64,000 nucleotides of DNA from JBHJHP01 sp042219825 (GCF_042219825.1 NZ_JBHJHQ010000001.1:558001-622000), one strand, 5' to 3'; positions 43,078 through 52,968 are shown, counted from the first letter of the stretch. The notes: a model not told the origin generated them from the sequence alone. Translations and numbers: made by a program.

Positions 43078-45420
43078 CTATTTCACTAAAATCGCATCTA
43101 CCGGACATACCTGACGGCAGGCATCACATTTGATGCACAATTCTGTATCAATGACATGAACCTCATGCGGTTTAAATGCTATGGCGTCAACCGGACAATC
43201 CTGTGCACATTTGGTGCAGCCAATACACTCATCCGTAATGGAATACGTGATCAGATCCTGACATTTGCCTGTGGGGCAAATGCCGTTAATATGTGCTTCG
43301 TATTCTTCTCTGAAATACTTCAACGTGGATAAAACCGGGTTTGGGGCTGTTTTGCCAAGACCACACAGACTCCCTTTCCCCGTCCATTCGGCCAGTTTTT
43401 CCAGTTCATCCAGATCTTCCAGCTTCCCTTTGCCTTCTGTAATCCGTTCCAGAATATCCAGCATCCTACGTGTTCCAACGCGACAAAACGTACATTTTCC
43501 GCACGACTCCTGTTGCGTAAATGTGAGGAAGTATTTGGCAATATCCACCATGCAATCGGTATCATCCAGAACCACCAGACCACCGGACCCCATCATGGCA
43601 CCAACATCCTTAAGCGATTCAAAATCAATGGGTGTGTCAGCCAACCAGTGCGGCACACAACCTCCTGACGGACCACCAATCTGAACCGCTTTAAACGTTC
43701 TTCCATTGGCCACTCCACCACCTATTTCCTCAATTACCTGACGAATGGTAATTCCCATGGGCACCTCTATTAATCCTCCTCTCGCCACTTTGCCCGCTAA
43801 AGCAAATACTTTGGTTCCCTTGCTTTTTTCTGTGCCAATTCTGCTGAATGACACCGAATGATTCCTGATGATATACGAAATCTGTGCAAAGGTTTCTGTA
43901 TTGTTGATCAGGGTTGGTTTGTTCCATAATCCCTGCTGTGCCGGAAAGGGTGGCCTTAAGCGAGGGAAACCGCGGTCACCTTCTATTGAGGCTATTAATG
44001 CCGATTCTTCGCCGCAGACAAATGCTCCGGCTCCTTCATAAATGTTAATATCAAATATAAACCCCGATCCTAAAATGTCTGATCCGAGATAGTTGTTTGT
44101 CCTGCAAATATGAAGTGCTTCACGAATTCGTTTTAAAGCCAATGGATATTCAGCCCTGATATAAAAAAAGCCATGAGTGGCACCAACCGCATAAGCTGCA
44201 ATCAGCATCCCTTCAATCACACGGTATGGATAAGATTCCAGCAACATCCGGTCCATAAACGCTCCCGGATCACCTTCATCGCCGTTACAAATAAGATATT
44301 TAGTGTCAGATTTCTCTTTGCTTACCAGGTCCCATTTTAAACCTGTTATGAAACCGGCACCACCACGCCCACGCAAACCACTTTCTTTGATGGTGGAAAT
44401 AATCTCATTTGGGTTCATCTCGTTTAAAGCCCTTTTTAAAGCTTTAAAACCACCGTTTGAAAGATATTCTTCCAGATCGGTAGGATTGATTACACCACGG
44501 TGTTCTGTCGCAATGGGAATTTGTCTGCCCAAAAATGAGGATACATGTTTTTCGCGTACATCAATTTTATAGCGTTCCACTCCATTCCATGCCGCATCGG
44601 TACGAATATTCTCCACAGAATTGGTAAGACTTCTTTTTAGGCGCTGCATCAATCCTGCGGATTGAAAATGCGATTCCACGATTTGTTTGACATCTTCGGG
44701 CTTTACTTTGGCATATAAGGTAGGTTCTTTGTCAGCCGGAACCACTTCCAGCAAGGGAACCTGGTGACACATCCCCACACATCCCACGTGTTTCAGCTTC
44801 ACGTTCATTCCGCTGTTTTCCACCACATTCTCCACAGCTTCCCTTACCTCTTCACTCCCGCTGGCTACGCAGCATGAACCAAGACCTACCCTGATTTCAC
44901 CCTGAATTTCCGTTCCGTCTCCTTTTCGGAATTTCTTCCGTTTTTTATCGTTTTTATGTTTTTCAAAGTCGCTGATAACCGATTTGATCTGGTTCGTATT
45001 CACATGACCATAGGTCACATCATCAATCTGAACCACAGGAGCAAGCGTACAACAACCAAGACAACTTACTTTTTCAACTGTATAATTGCCATCAATATCG
45101 GTATCATTTTCTCCTTCCAGCTTAAACTCGCGCCGGAATGCATCGTACACCTGAACGGCACCTTTTACATGACAGGCCGTTCCCACACAAACCTTTATCA
45201 TGTGTTCCCCAACAGGTTGCATCCTGAACTGGGAATAAAAACTCGCCACACCTGTAATTTGGGAAGGCGTTATTTCGGAATGATCACACACATATTCAAG
45301 GATAGGTTGTGGCAGGTATTTGTACTGAGCCTGAATAGCTTGCAGTACAGGAATAACGGCATTTTTCCCACGCCCTTTCTCCTCCAGAATCCGTTCTATG
45401 AATGCCTGATCTTCTGTCAT
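43078..45420 (-). CDS. NuoE-NuoF fusion, NAD(P)H-dependent oxidoreductase subunit
   Basis: About 780 residues. A NuoE-like thioredoxin-fold 2Fe-2S domain (CVGTACH, then CLGCC) is followed by a second thioredoxin-like ferredoxin (GSCCVASG, CVGMC). The NuoF core has FMN/NADH sites (GLRGRGGAGF and GAGAFVCGEE), SLBB, and a 4Fe-4S cluster (ESCGKCTFCRVGT). It ends in two 4Fe-4S ferredoxin motifs (CIGCTKCAQDCP, CIKCDACRQVCP). This resembles HydB/HndC-type diaphorase subunits of hydrogenases and formate dehydrogenases. No catalytic hydrogenase or dehydrogenase gene is present here. The ATG shares one base with the preceding stop (TAATG), so I reject the upstream TTG. Confidence 0.85.
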   Translation of the reverse strand: MTEDQAFIERILEEKGRGKNAVIPVLQAIQAQYKYLPQPILEYVCDHSEITPSQITGVASFYSQFRMQPVGEHMIKVCVGTACHVKGAVQVYDAFRREFKLEGENDTDIDGNYTVEKVSCLGCCTLAPVVQIDDVTYGHVNTNQIKSVISDFEKHKNDKKRKKFRKGDGTEIQGEIRVGLGSCCVASGSEEVREAVENVVENSGMNVKLKHVGCVGMCHQVPLLEVVPADKEPTLYAKVKPEDVKQIVESHFQSAGLMQRLKRSLTNSVENIRTDAAWNGVERYKIDVREKHVSSFLGRQIPIATEHRGVINPTDLEEYLSNGGFKALKRALNEMNPNEIISTIKESGLRGRGGAGFITGLKWDLVSKEKSDTKYLICNGDEGDPGAFMDRMLLESYPYRVIEGMLIAAYAVGATHGFFYIRAEYPLALKRIREALHICRTNNYLGSDILGSGFIFDINIYEGAGAFVCGEESALIASIEGDRGFPRLRPPFPAQQGLWNKPTLINNTETFAQISYIIRNHSVSFSRIGTEKSKGTKVFALAGKVARGGLIEVPMGITIRQVIEEIGGGVANGRTFKAVQIGGPSGGCVPHWLADTPIDFESLKDVGAMMGSGGLVVLDDTDCMVDIAKYFLTFTQQESCGKCTFCRVGTRRMLDILERITEGKGKLEDLDELEKLAEWTGKGSLCGLGKTAPNPVLSTLKYFREEYEAHINGICPTGKCQDLITYSITDECIGCTKCAQDCPVDAIAFKPHEVHVIDTELCIKCDACRQVCPVDAILVK

Positions 45421-47330
45421 TATTCGATACAATATAAACTTCCTGCCGTTCTGATAAAAAGTTGTCCGTCCATAAATGCCGGTGTTGCCATCACTGGTGT
45501 GTCCATCGAAATATCGGCAATGGTTTCGTGTTGTCTGCTCAGTTTCATGATGTGCACAGTACCTTGCATATCTGCAATGTATATTTTCCCGTCAGCAAGC
45601 ATGGCCGATGAATAAAACCCGCTGCCAAACTCTGTTTCCCACTGTTTCTCTCCTGTTTTTGCATCGTAGCAGACAAATACACCGTAGGTTGTGGCAATAA
45701 ATAATAAACCGTCTGCTGAAACCGGACTGGAAACTTCGGGAAGGTATTCGTTATCTTCCCAGGCAATTGCCTGTTTCCCCGGATCAATAGCAGCCAGGGT
45801 TGCATATTCATTGGCTGCAAACACCAACCCATCACCAATGCCAACAGAAGGACCAACCTCTCCCATCATGCATTCTACGGACCAGAGTTGTTTCCCGTCG
45901 TTAATATCGTAACCGGCCACAATCGGTTCAGCCGATAACACTAACTGCATTTTACCGTTTAATTGGGCTAATACCGGCGATGCCCATGAAATATGGCTTT
46001 CACGATTGGTATCCCATAATACAGAACCATCAAAGACACTTAAAGCCATCACCCGGCCACCTTTGCTGGTATCGTATTGCACAAATACCTTATCCTGGTA
46101 GCATATCAATGATGACGAGTGGCCATAATGATTATCAGGTACACCAAGGTTTTTAGCCCACAGGCGGGTTTCGTCCGACTTTAATGCAACGATATCTCCG
46201 GTTCCAAAAATGGCATAAACACGCTGTCCGTCGGTAGCTACTGTTGGGGCAGCTAAGCCTGTATCATCTGTTGTTTTAGGTGGTTTTGCCGGTGAGCCAG
46301 GAATGTTATCTGCCGCATGTTGCCACAGAATTTTGCCATCGTCCCTGCTGATACAATAAACCACCCTTTTGGTTTGATCTGCACCGGTTAAATATATTTT
46401 ATCATCCCAGATAACGGGTGAATTGTACCCTTTTAACGGGATATCTGTTTTCCATTTAATGTGATCTCCTGTGCTGACATCCCAGTTATCGGGAATGTTT
46501 TTTGCGAAAGATATGCCTTGCCCCAGATAGCCTCTGAAATAAGGACTTTGCTTTTTAATGTCATCCAGTGTAGGCAGTACTACAGGTTTTGGTTTTTCGG
46601 CTGTTAGATCTTCCTGAGGCTCTTGCTCCGTCTCCATCTTCGCTGCCTTTACGTTAGCCTCCGGTTCAACATTTTTCTCCAGTTCTTTATTGGTTGTGTT
46701 TTTTTCTGGTTCTACCTTTGCAATTTCTTCAACTTTTTCTTCAGCCTTTTGTAATGTATCCGTTGTTTCTTCTGTTGCCCGAGCTGGTTTAACATCCACC
46801 ACAACTATTTCACTTTGTTCCACAGAATCCCGCGCTGCAGATGTCTTCATCTGATCGTAACGGGCAAGGTAATTTTGTGATCCAAACGATGAAAGCAGAG
46901 CCAGAATAACAACGACCACGGCCAGTCCGGCAATCCATTTTTGGCTCATTAAGCGGGCTGTGGAAGGTTTAATATCCGCGGATTCAGGTTTATCTATTTT
47001 ACTGGTCAAAGAATAGTAAACGCGAAGTGCAAGTGTGGTAATTATTGCGCCAAGAAGTAACAGCCACGATCCGATGTTGATCTGCCACTGCCCTGTAAAA
47101 TAAGCTTTTCGGGCCAGGAGATCCAGATTGCGGATTTCGGAAATCAAAGCATCGTTTCCCGGATCATCTGATAAACGTTGAACCATGGCTTCGAGAACCT
47201 TATTATCGACCGGATCATTCTGCTTGATATTGATATAATTAATGAGAAACAACAGCGCCACTACGAGTGTGAAAATTCCGGCCACCAAAGCGACATTAAA
47301 AGCTAGTTTTATTTTTTTGTTGTCATCCAT
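45420..47330 (-). CDS. membrane-anchored PQQ-type beta-propeller protein
   Basis: 636 residues. Three N-terminal transmembrane helices (LAFNVALVAGIFTLVVALLF, WLLLLGAIITTLAL, AGLAVVVVILALLSSF) are followed by an acidic Glu/Lys-rich linker (about 170-255) and a PQQ/WD-like beta-propeller with repeated GxxLW/W-type blades. The SPYFRGYLGQGIS motif before the propeller recurs in two other propellers of this window. Quinoprotein dehydrogenase residues cannot be verified by eye, so it may be a non-enzymatic propeller. The operon position suggests periplasmic electron-transfer or scaffolding work with the NapH/NapG-like proteins. The stop overlaps the NuoEF start. Confidence 0.75.
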   Translation of the reverse strand: MDDNKKIKLAFNVALVAGIFTLVVALLFLINYINIKQNDPVDNKVLEAMVQRLSDDPGNDALISEIRNLDLLARKAYFTGQWQINIGSWLLLLGAIITTLALRVYYSLTSKIDKPESADIKPSTARLMSQKWIAGLAVVVVILALLSSFGSQNYLARYDQMKTSAARDSVEQSEIVVVDVKPARATEETTDTLQKAEEKVEEIAKVEPEKNTTNKELEKNVEPEANVKAAKMETEQEPQEDLTAEKPKPVVLPTLDDIKKQSPYFRGYLGQGISFAKNIPDNWDVSTGDHIKWKTDIPLKGYNSPVIWDDKIYLTGADQTKRVVYCISRDDGKILWQHAADNIPGSPAKPPKTTDDTGLAAPTVATDGQRVYAIFGTGDIVALKSDETRLWAKNLGVPDNHYGHSSSLICYQDKVFVQYDTSKGGRVMALSVFDGSVLWDTNRESHISWASPVLAQLNGKMQLVLSAEPIVAGYDINDGKQLWSVECMMGEVGPSVGIGDGLVFAANEYATLAAIDPGKQAIAWEDNEYLPEVSSPVSADGLLFIATTYGVFVCYDAKTGEKQWETEFGSGFYSSAMLADGKIYIADMQGTVHIMKLSRQHETIADISMDTPVMATPAFMDGQLFIRTAGSLYCIE

Positions 47331-47333
47331 ACA

Positions 47334-48590
47334 TTAATCTTTCTTTACCGGACAATAGTCCATACATCGTCCGCAACTGAAGCAGGTGCCTTTATCCGGT
47401 TCATAGTCCTTTCGACTTCTGAACATTACCTGATTAACCAGTGTAAATGCAACCACCAGTCCCATAAAAATTCCTAATATCCAGCTTCCGGTGTAAAATT
47501 TATTTTGAATAGTTTTTGCCGACTGAACCAGATCATCCATGGTCCTTCCGGAAGCCATAAAGGTCTGAATATCCAAATTGTCAGGATTTGTCTTCATCTC
47601 AGGGTGTTTGATCAGCAGTTCTGCCAGATAAACATCGGAATGGGCTTTTGCCAGAAATCCGTGCGCTTTTGAAAAAGCAAATCCAAATGTTAAAGCGATC
47701 AAAGGTACCAAAACAACATACAACAGAAATTGTCTCAGAGAACCCTGATCCTCCTTGCGGTCTTCCGGTTCATTGATGGCATCAAAGGGACAGGAACCGG
47801 AACATAGTTTACATTGAATACATTCTTTTGGTGTGATGCTCAAATGCCATTTAGAGAAGCGTGACATCCAGTTAAGCGGCACACTGTAAGGACAAAAAAA
47901 GCGGCAATAAGGCCTTGCCACAAACATCCCGATCAGCAGCATAACAATTCCTAATGCAATCATCAGAAACGGCCCGTCCATTCTGAAAATACTCACAAAC
48001 GGATCATACCGGCAAATGATGAAATCTGTTCCCGTAGCTGCATATAAAACGGCTAAGCCCAGATAAAGATAAGGTATTAATCCTAACGTTTTTCTAAGCC
48101 ACAGCGGCAGTGAAATTGGTTTTACAATGATTAAATCCTGAATTGCTCCCAGCGGACAGGCACCCGCACAAAAGGTTCGCCCAAAAAACAAAGCAAACAA
48201 AAGTGGCAGGAGAAAAAACAGCAGAACGGTCAGCGAAATGGCATATCCCGGATCAGCCAGCGTTAAAGCCACATTCTGTATGGAGCCAATGGCACAGATA
48301 CAACCATTACGGTAAAACCCGAAATACAGCAAGGTAAATACCGAAAGCCATAAAATACCTCTTCTGGAACGTTTGCGAATGGCAAGCCATGATGCGAGGG
48401 CCAATACAACCAGTAATACCGCCACATCAAAAAATTCCAGAGAAACAGAACGTGGTTCGGGTGTGGTAGTATCCGGTTGTTCATAACCGTTTTCAAATTC
48501 CGGTTTTGGAAAACGTTGTTGCGCCTGAGAGAACACGACAGTCTGCATGAGAACCAGAGAAAGCAATATGGTCAGAATAAGTCTTTTCAT
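47334..48590 (-). CDS. NapH/NosR-like polyferredoxin membrane protein
   Basis: 418 residues. A signal-like N-terminus is followed by about six further helices and five cysteine clusters: CICAIG, FCAGACPLGAIQ (the NosR/NapH-type motif), YCRFFCPY, CIQCKLCSGSCP and CFSCGRCMDYCP. NapH and NosR proteins carry electrons between quinol or flavin donors and periplasmic acceptors. Here it probably bridges the membrane between the cytoplasmic NuoEF protein and the NapG-like protein; the direction is not known. The stop is 3 bases before the propeller start. Confidence 0.85.
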   Translation of the reverse strand: MKRLILTILLSLVLMQTVVFSQAQQRFPKPEFENGYEQPDTTTPEPRSVSLEFFDVAVLLVVLALASWLAIRKRSRRGILWLSVFTLLYFGFYRNGCICAIGSIQNVALTLADPGYAISLTVLLFFLLPLLFALFFGRTFCAGACPLGAIQDLIIVKPISLPLWLRKTLGLIPYLYLGLAVLYAATGTDFIICRYDPFVSIFRMDGPFLMIALGIVMLLIGMFVARPYCRFFCPYSVPLNWMSRFSKWHLSITPKECIQCKLCSGSCPFDAINEPEDRKEDQGSLRQFLLYVVLVPLIALTFGFAFSKAHGFLAKAHSDVYLAELLIKHPEMKTNPDNLDIQTFMASGRTMDDLVQSAKTIQNKFYTGSWILGIFMGLVVAFTLVNQVMFRSRKDYEPDKGTCFSCGRCMDYCPVKKD

Positions 48591-48591
48591 C

Positions 48592-49161
48592 TTAACTATC
48601 TTTGGTGAAATCTCCTTTAATTAAATATGGACTGCTGGCAGGAACTCTTTTTATAGCATCTGAAGGACAAACACGTGCAATAGAACATTCGTTACAATTC
48701 ACACATCTGTCATGCCTTATCTGTAAATGAAGGGAACCATTACCAAAGGACGTACAACCCTTTACGCATTTTCCGCAGGCAAAACAAAGGTCTTCATTTA
48801 TAATATATTCAAAATAAGGCTCTTCTATGTATTTTCGTTGAATAGCTGAAGTCGGACAAAGTTGGTTCTCCCCTCCTGTTTCCAAGGCATGGGAATCCGG
48901 TTTAAAATATCCGCCGCATAAATCACAATATCCGCAAAGATCGAAAGCATGCACGCATTTTACAGCAGAAGGTGTCATGACACAATCTGTGGCACAACGG
49001 CCACATTGCGTACATAGGAATGGATCGATTTGCCACACCCATTTATCTGTTGTTTCGTTCTTAAAAGCCAGGGCTCCTACACCTCCAAGTCCTACTAAAA
49101 GCGATGCACGGGCCGTAGTATTAAAGAATTTCCTGCGGTCAATCTTTTTGTTTTCGCTCAT
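48592..49161 (-). CDS. NapG-like Tat-exported ferredoxin
   Basis: 189 residues with a twin-arginine-like signal (DRRKFFNTTARASLLVG) and four iron-sulfur motifs: CTQCGRCATDC, CGYCDLCGG, CFACGKCVKGC and CVNCNECSIARVC. This predicts several 4Fe-4S clusters in the periplasm. NapG partners NapH in nitrate reductase systems, but no napA is present here. One base separates its stop from the NapH-like start. Confidence 0.85.
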   Translation of the reverse strand: MSENKKIDRRKFFNTTARASLLVGLGGVGALAFKNETTDKWVWQIDPFLCTQCGRCATDCVMTPSAVKCVHAFDLCGYCDLCGGYFKPDSHALETGGENQLCPTSAIQRKYIEEPYFEYIINEDLCFACGKCVKGCTSFGNGSLHLQIRHDRCVNCNECSIARVCPSDAIKRVPASSPYLIKGDFTKDS

Positions 49162-49348
49162 TTACCCTCTGTTTTAATGCCTGATCCTTAGAACAAAAAC
49201 GGTATTCATTACAGTTTTTACACACCTCGTTAATAGCACACTTCTCCGCGCTTATCTCCCTTTTTGTCAGGATCACACCCGATACTGCAGCTAATCCGCC
49301 CAACAGCGATAAACGCCCCAACCGTTGTAAAAATGCTTTTCTGTCCAT
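49139..49348 (-). CDS. small twin-arginine, four-cysteine protein
   Basis: 69 residues. The N-terminus (MDRKAFLQRLGRLSLLGGLA) looks like a Tat or membrane-anchor signal (RLGRLSLLGG, though not a perfect RR). A mature stub with CAINEVCKNC and EYRFC (four cysteines) follows, then a basic tail. It could hold one iron-sulfur cluster or form disulfides. Its start overlaps the NHL gene stop by one base and its end overlaps the NapG gene by 23 bases, so it is a real coupled operon member despite its size. No family is recognised. Confidence 0.7.
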   Translation of the reverse strand: MDRKAFLQRLGRLSLLGGLAAVSGVILTKREISAEKCAINEVCKNCNEYRFCSKDQALKQRVNERKQKD

Positions 49349-50313
49349 TATTTTACAGGTTCAAAAACTCGTATCATCTTTTTATCGTAATCCAGTGCAT
49401 ATACTACACCTTCTTTATTTACTGCCACATCGGGTGCTTTGCCATCCACTTTAAATTTTGACGGAGGCGCAACCACTGAAACAAATTTTCCTGACGGTCC
49501 GTGAATTTTGATCCGTACAATGCCTTTTTCGCTGGTCACAAATGAATCATCATTCATGATAGCAATACGTGCCGGGTTGCAACATCCACTAAACCCACCC
49601 AGTTTAAAAGAAGTAGCTTCCCAATACGAACGCATTTTACCTGATGCATCGTAATTTTCTATAGCATGCAAGCCCGGATTGACCACCCATAGTTCGCCGG
49701 AATTTGTAAATGCCAGATCGAAATTGGCACTTGGTACAATAAACCCGTGCAATGCTCCTTCTTCCCTTTTCCCCTCAAATGAATTAACTGGTTTTAAATC
49801 CTTATCCACTTCAAATATTTCCCGGTTGCCGGCATCTGCATATAAAATCCTGTTATTATAAACGGCAACATTGGTGATTACCGATTTATCGTTTACCGGT
49901 TCTGTTTTAGCCAGAACAATGCCTTTGCAGTCTATCTTTTCAATGTAATCCTTATAGCCAACTATAAGGTTTTGATCCGGACATAACGCAAGTGATTTGG
50001 CAGTTTCGGTAACCGGTATGGCTTGCTTTATAACTCCGTTAAGATCCAAAACAAGAATATTACGATCCACTGAAACGTAAATGAATGCAGAATCAATCGT
50101 CATAGCTCCCAACGAATCACCAGTTAACCTGAAATTTTTGGTTTCTTTATGACTGATCAGATTTGGATCAACGTTTTTTAAATCATCGTATTCCAGAGCA
50201 TACGGATTGTCCGGCCTGTTATCAGTACGTGTCTTTATGACATCCGCCACAATTATAGCAATCAAAGCCACAACCAGTAAAACAATAAATACTATAATTC
50301 CCTTTTTCTGCAT
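49348..50313 (-). CDS. NHL-repeat beta-propeller, membrane-anchored
   Basis: About 321 residues from the ATG at 50313 (MQKKGIIVFIVLLVVALIAI, a signal anchor). A six-bladed NHL/SMP-30-like propeller follows (for example ADAGNREIFEVDKDL, SGELWVVNPGLHAIENYD, GVVYALDYDKKMIRVFEP). A start at 50358 is also open. It is the first gene of the redox operon. NHL propellers bind partners rather than catalyse, so a scaffold or sensor in the periplasm is plausible. Two adjacent cysteines (FSGCCNPARI) may bind a metal. Confidence 0.75.
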   Translation of the reverse strand: MQKKGIIVFIVLLVVALIAIIVADVIKTRTDNRPDNPYALEYDDLKNVDPNLISHKETKNFRLTGDSLGAMTIDSAFIYVSVDRNILVLDLNGVIKQAIPVTETAKSLALCPDQNLIVGYKDYIEKIDCKGIVLAKTEPVNDKSVITNVAVYNNRILYADAGNREIFEVDKDLKPVNSFEGKREEGALHGFIVPSANFDLAFTNSGELWVVNPGLHAIENYDASGKMRSYWEATSFKLGGFSGCCNPARIAIMNDDSFVTSEKGIVRIKIHGPSGKFVSVVAPPSKFKVDGKAPDVAVNKEGVVYALDYDKKMIRVFEPVK

Positions 50314-50573
50314 AACGCAATTAAGCTGTAATCGTGTAAAAATAATAAACAAAAGCATTCACAGGTAAAACCTTACATCATTTAGAATCAGTCTGAATTT
50401 GTTTGCCATAATCCTGTGAACTCATTCCAAAATATTACTATCCATGAAAATTAAAATGAATATAATGTTGTCTTATTTAGGTTTAAGACGATTTTAGTTA
50501 GCTCACCTTATATGTGAAGTTTAATGTTTTTATACCTTTACCTGAATTAAAAACTTTTGAACATATTCTCATC

Positions 50574-52964
50574 GTGAAAAACTTAGTTAAATTAATCTTC
50601 ACTATAAGCACTTTTGTTTTAACTGAAAATTCATATGCTTCTCTAATTGAGCAGTTTCAGGTGTACGATACTGACAATAAAGATTACTGGTCCGTTCAGG
50701 AAAATCTTCAGGAGGGCGATATGCAGTTTGGCGACAGAACGTTTAAACTGACCGATATACCTTCCACATATTTAGGATCGGAATGGATAAGAACTGCAAA
50801 TGGATCCAAGTCGTTTTCCGACGACACCCTGGTGAAGTTTTACACAACTGAAAATGTTGATGTAATCATTGCCCTGGATGACAGGTTTAGCGTATTACCC
50901 TGGATGACAGATTGGGAGGATACAGGAGAAAACATAGTAAATGATGAATCAACTCCCATAAGTTTTAGTCTTTACAGGAAAAACTTTGCCAAAAACAGTT
51001 GGGTTACGCTTGGTTCAGTTAACCAGTCAAGCGGTGCGAGTAACTTTACAATTATTCTTTACAATCCTGAATTTATTCAGAATACTCCTGATCCGTTCGA
51101 GTTTGATGATAAGTTTGACGTTGAAATAAACACCCGGATTAAATCTGATCCGGAGGTCATTACAGGACTAAGCTCTGACCTTGGTATAAGTATTGAAAAA
51201 GGGAAATATGCTATTAACAACGGATCTTTTACATCTGACCCGGGGATTATTAAAAACAATGATCAGGTAGAGGTACAAGTAAACTCATCTTCAAATTACA
51301 GTTCCGTTAGTTCTGCACAATTGAAAATTGGAAATGAGTTTTATGATTTTAATGTGCGGACCCTTAATGATCCTGATTCTGGATGGGCCGGACTCCCTGC
51401 AATTTTAGCATCCATAACTCCTCCTGAGTTTCCAGACAACGACTTTAACATTCTTGATTATGGTGCGGCTGGTGATGATGCTACGGATTGTACCGAAGCT
51501 TTTAAATCAGCTATATCTGCATGCTCTGGTGCAGGTGGTGGCCGCGTGATTGTGCCGGAAGGTACTTACCGAACAGGTGCGATCCACTTATTAAATAATG
51601 TCAATTTACATATCACGGCTAATGCTGTCGTTAAATTCAGTACTAATCCGGATGATTATCTGCCGGTTGTTTATACACGTTTTGAAGGGACAGAATGTTA
51701 TAATTATTCACCTTGTATATATGCATTTGAGCAAACGAATATCGCTGTAACAGGTACCGGAACACTTAACGGTATGGGAAGTTATAATAACTGGTGGGCA
51801 TGGAAGAGTACAGGAGGTTCAGATGTTTCTGCTTTGCGTACTATGGCAGATAATAATGTACCTGTTGAAGACAGAGTATTCGGAAGCGGTCATTATATCC
51901 GCCCTAACATGATACAGCCCTATCGGTGTACAAATGTTCTGATTGATAGTGTTACCATAGAGAACAGTCCAATGTGGCACATTCATCCGGTACTATCAGA
52001 AAATGTTACGGTATCGAACGTGCGCGTTGTCGGGCATGGTCCCAATAATGACGGTTGTAATCCGGAATCCTGTACGAACGTGCGTATTAAAAACTGCTAT
52101 TTTGACACCGGTGATGACTGCATTGCAATAAAGTCGGGTCGTAATGCAGATGGCAGAAGAGTAAATGTTCCATCTTCAAACATCATTATTCAGGAGTGCA
52201 CAATGAAAGATGGTCATGGTGGAGTTGTGATTGGTAGTGAAATATCTGGAGGAGCCAATCATATTTTTGCGGAAAACTGTATCATGGACAGCCCGAATCT
52301 GGATCGTGCCCTGAGAATTAAAACGAACTCAATCAGAGGTGGATTAATAGAAAAAATTTACATGAGAAATATTGAAATAGGACAAGTTTCTGATGCTATA
52401 GTTCGCATAAATTTTTATTATGGAGAGGGTGATATTTCAACATTTGATCCAATTGTCAGAGACATAGAAATCCGGAATACGACATGTAACAACGCACCTG
52501 TAGGACTCCGGTTTGATGGTTACAGTCGCTCACTTATTCGAAATGTGAAATTGACGAACTGCACTTTTAAATCAATTTCCACACCATTTATCATCAATAA
52601 TTATCAGAATCTTTGTCTTGACAGCGTTGTGATTAATAGTACGGAATATCATAAAATTAAAGAGCCGTTTGGTGAATCAGTAATTCAAAAGTTAAACAAA
52701 AACAATTCATCTGGTGACCTGAATCTCTATCCTAATCCGTTGTCTGTTGGGGATGGAATATTCATTAATGGAGATATTGGAGACATTAAAAAATTAATAA
52801 TCCGCGACATCTCCGGAAAAGAAATGTATTTCAAATCCTTTAATTCAGATATTCCAGGCAACATGATTCAGTTGATTGCAACCGAAGCAATGAAACCCGG
52901 TTGGTATATAATGAGTGCAGAGTATTCAAACCACACAATATCAAAGTTATTTGTGATCAAATGA
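50574..52964 (+). CDS. GH28 polygalacturonase-like enzyme with T9SS sorting domain
   Basis: About 796 residues. The signal peptide starts at GTG 50574 (KNLVKLIFTISTFVLTENSYA); an upstream GTG at 50514 adds 20 residues. An N-terminal module of about 250 residues with a beta-sandwich look precedes a GH28 beta-helix. Catalytic motifs are intact: NNDGCNPES, TGDDCIAIKSG, GHGGVVIGSE and RIKTN. The end carries a type A T9SS sorting domain (NLYPNPLSVGDGIFINGDIG onward, ending SKLFVIK), so it is exported to the surface. Likely action is on galacturonan or a related uronic/rhamno-polysaccharide. Confidence 0.88.
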   Translation: MKNLVKLIFTISTFVLTENSYASLIEQFQVYDTDNKDYWSVQENLQEGDMQFGDRTFKLTDIPSTYLGSEWIRTANGSKSFSDDTLVKFYTTENVDVIIALDDRFSVLPWMTDWEDTGENIVNDESTPISFSLYRKNFAKNSWVTLGSVNQSSGASNFTIILYNPEFIQNTPDPFEFDDKFDVEINTRIKSDPEVITGLSSDLGISIEKGKYAINNGSFTSDPGIIKNNDQVEVQVNSSSNYSSVSSAQLKIGNEFYDFNVRTLNDPDSGWAGLPAILASITPPEFPDNDFNILDYGAAGDDATDCTEAFKSAISACSGAGGGRVIVPEGTYRTGAIHLLNNVNLHITANAVVKFSTNPDDYLPVVYTRFEGTECYNYSPCIYAFEQTNIAVTGTGTLNGMGSYNNWWAWKSTGGSDVSALRTMADNNVPVEDRVFGSGHYIRPNMIQPYRCTNVLIDSVTIENSPMWHIHPVLSENVTVSNVRVVGHGPNNDGCNPESCTNVRIKNCYFDTGDDCIAIKSGRNADGRRVNVPSSNIIIQECTMKDGHGGVVIGSEISGGANHIFAENCIMDSPNLDRALRIKTNSIRGGLIEKIYMRNIEIGQVSDAIVRINFYYGEGDISTFDPIVRDIEIRNTTCNNAPVGLRFDGYSRSLIRNVKLTNCTFKSISTPFIINNYQNLCLDSVVINSTEYHKIKEPFGESVIQKLNKNNSSGDLNLYPNPLSVGDGIFINGDIGDIKKLIIRDISGKEMYFKSFNSDIPGNMIQLIATEAMKPGWYIMSAEYSNHTISKLFVIK

Positions 52965-52968
52965 ATAC

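Noticed and set aside
49348..50358. longer N-terminus of the NHL protein
   Set aside because: An ATG at 50358 would add 15 hydrophobic residues ahead of a complete signal anchor; the ATG at 50313 starts that anchor properly.
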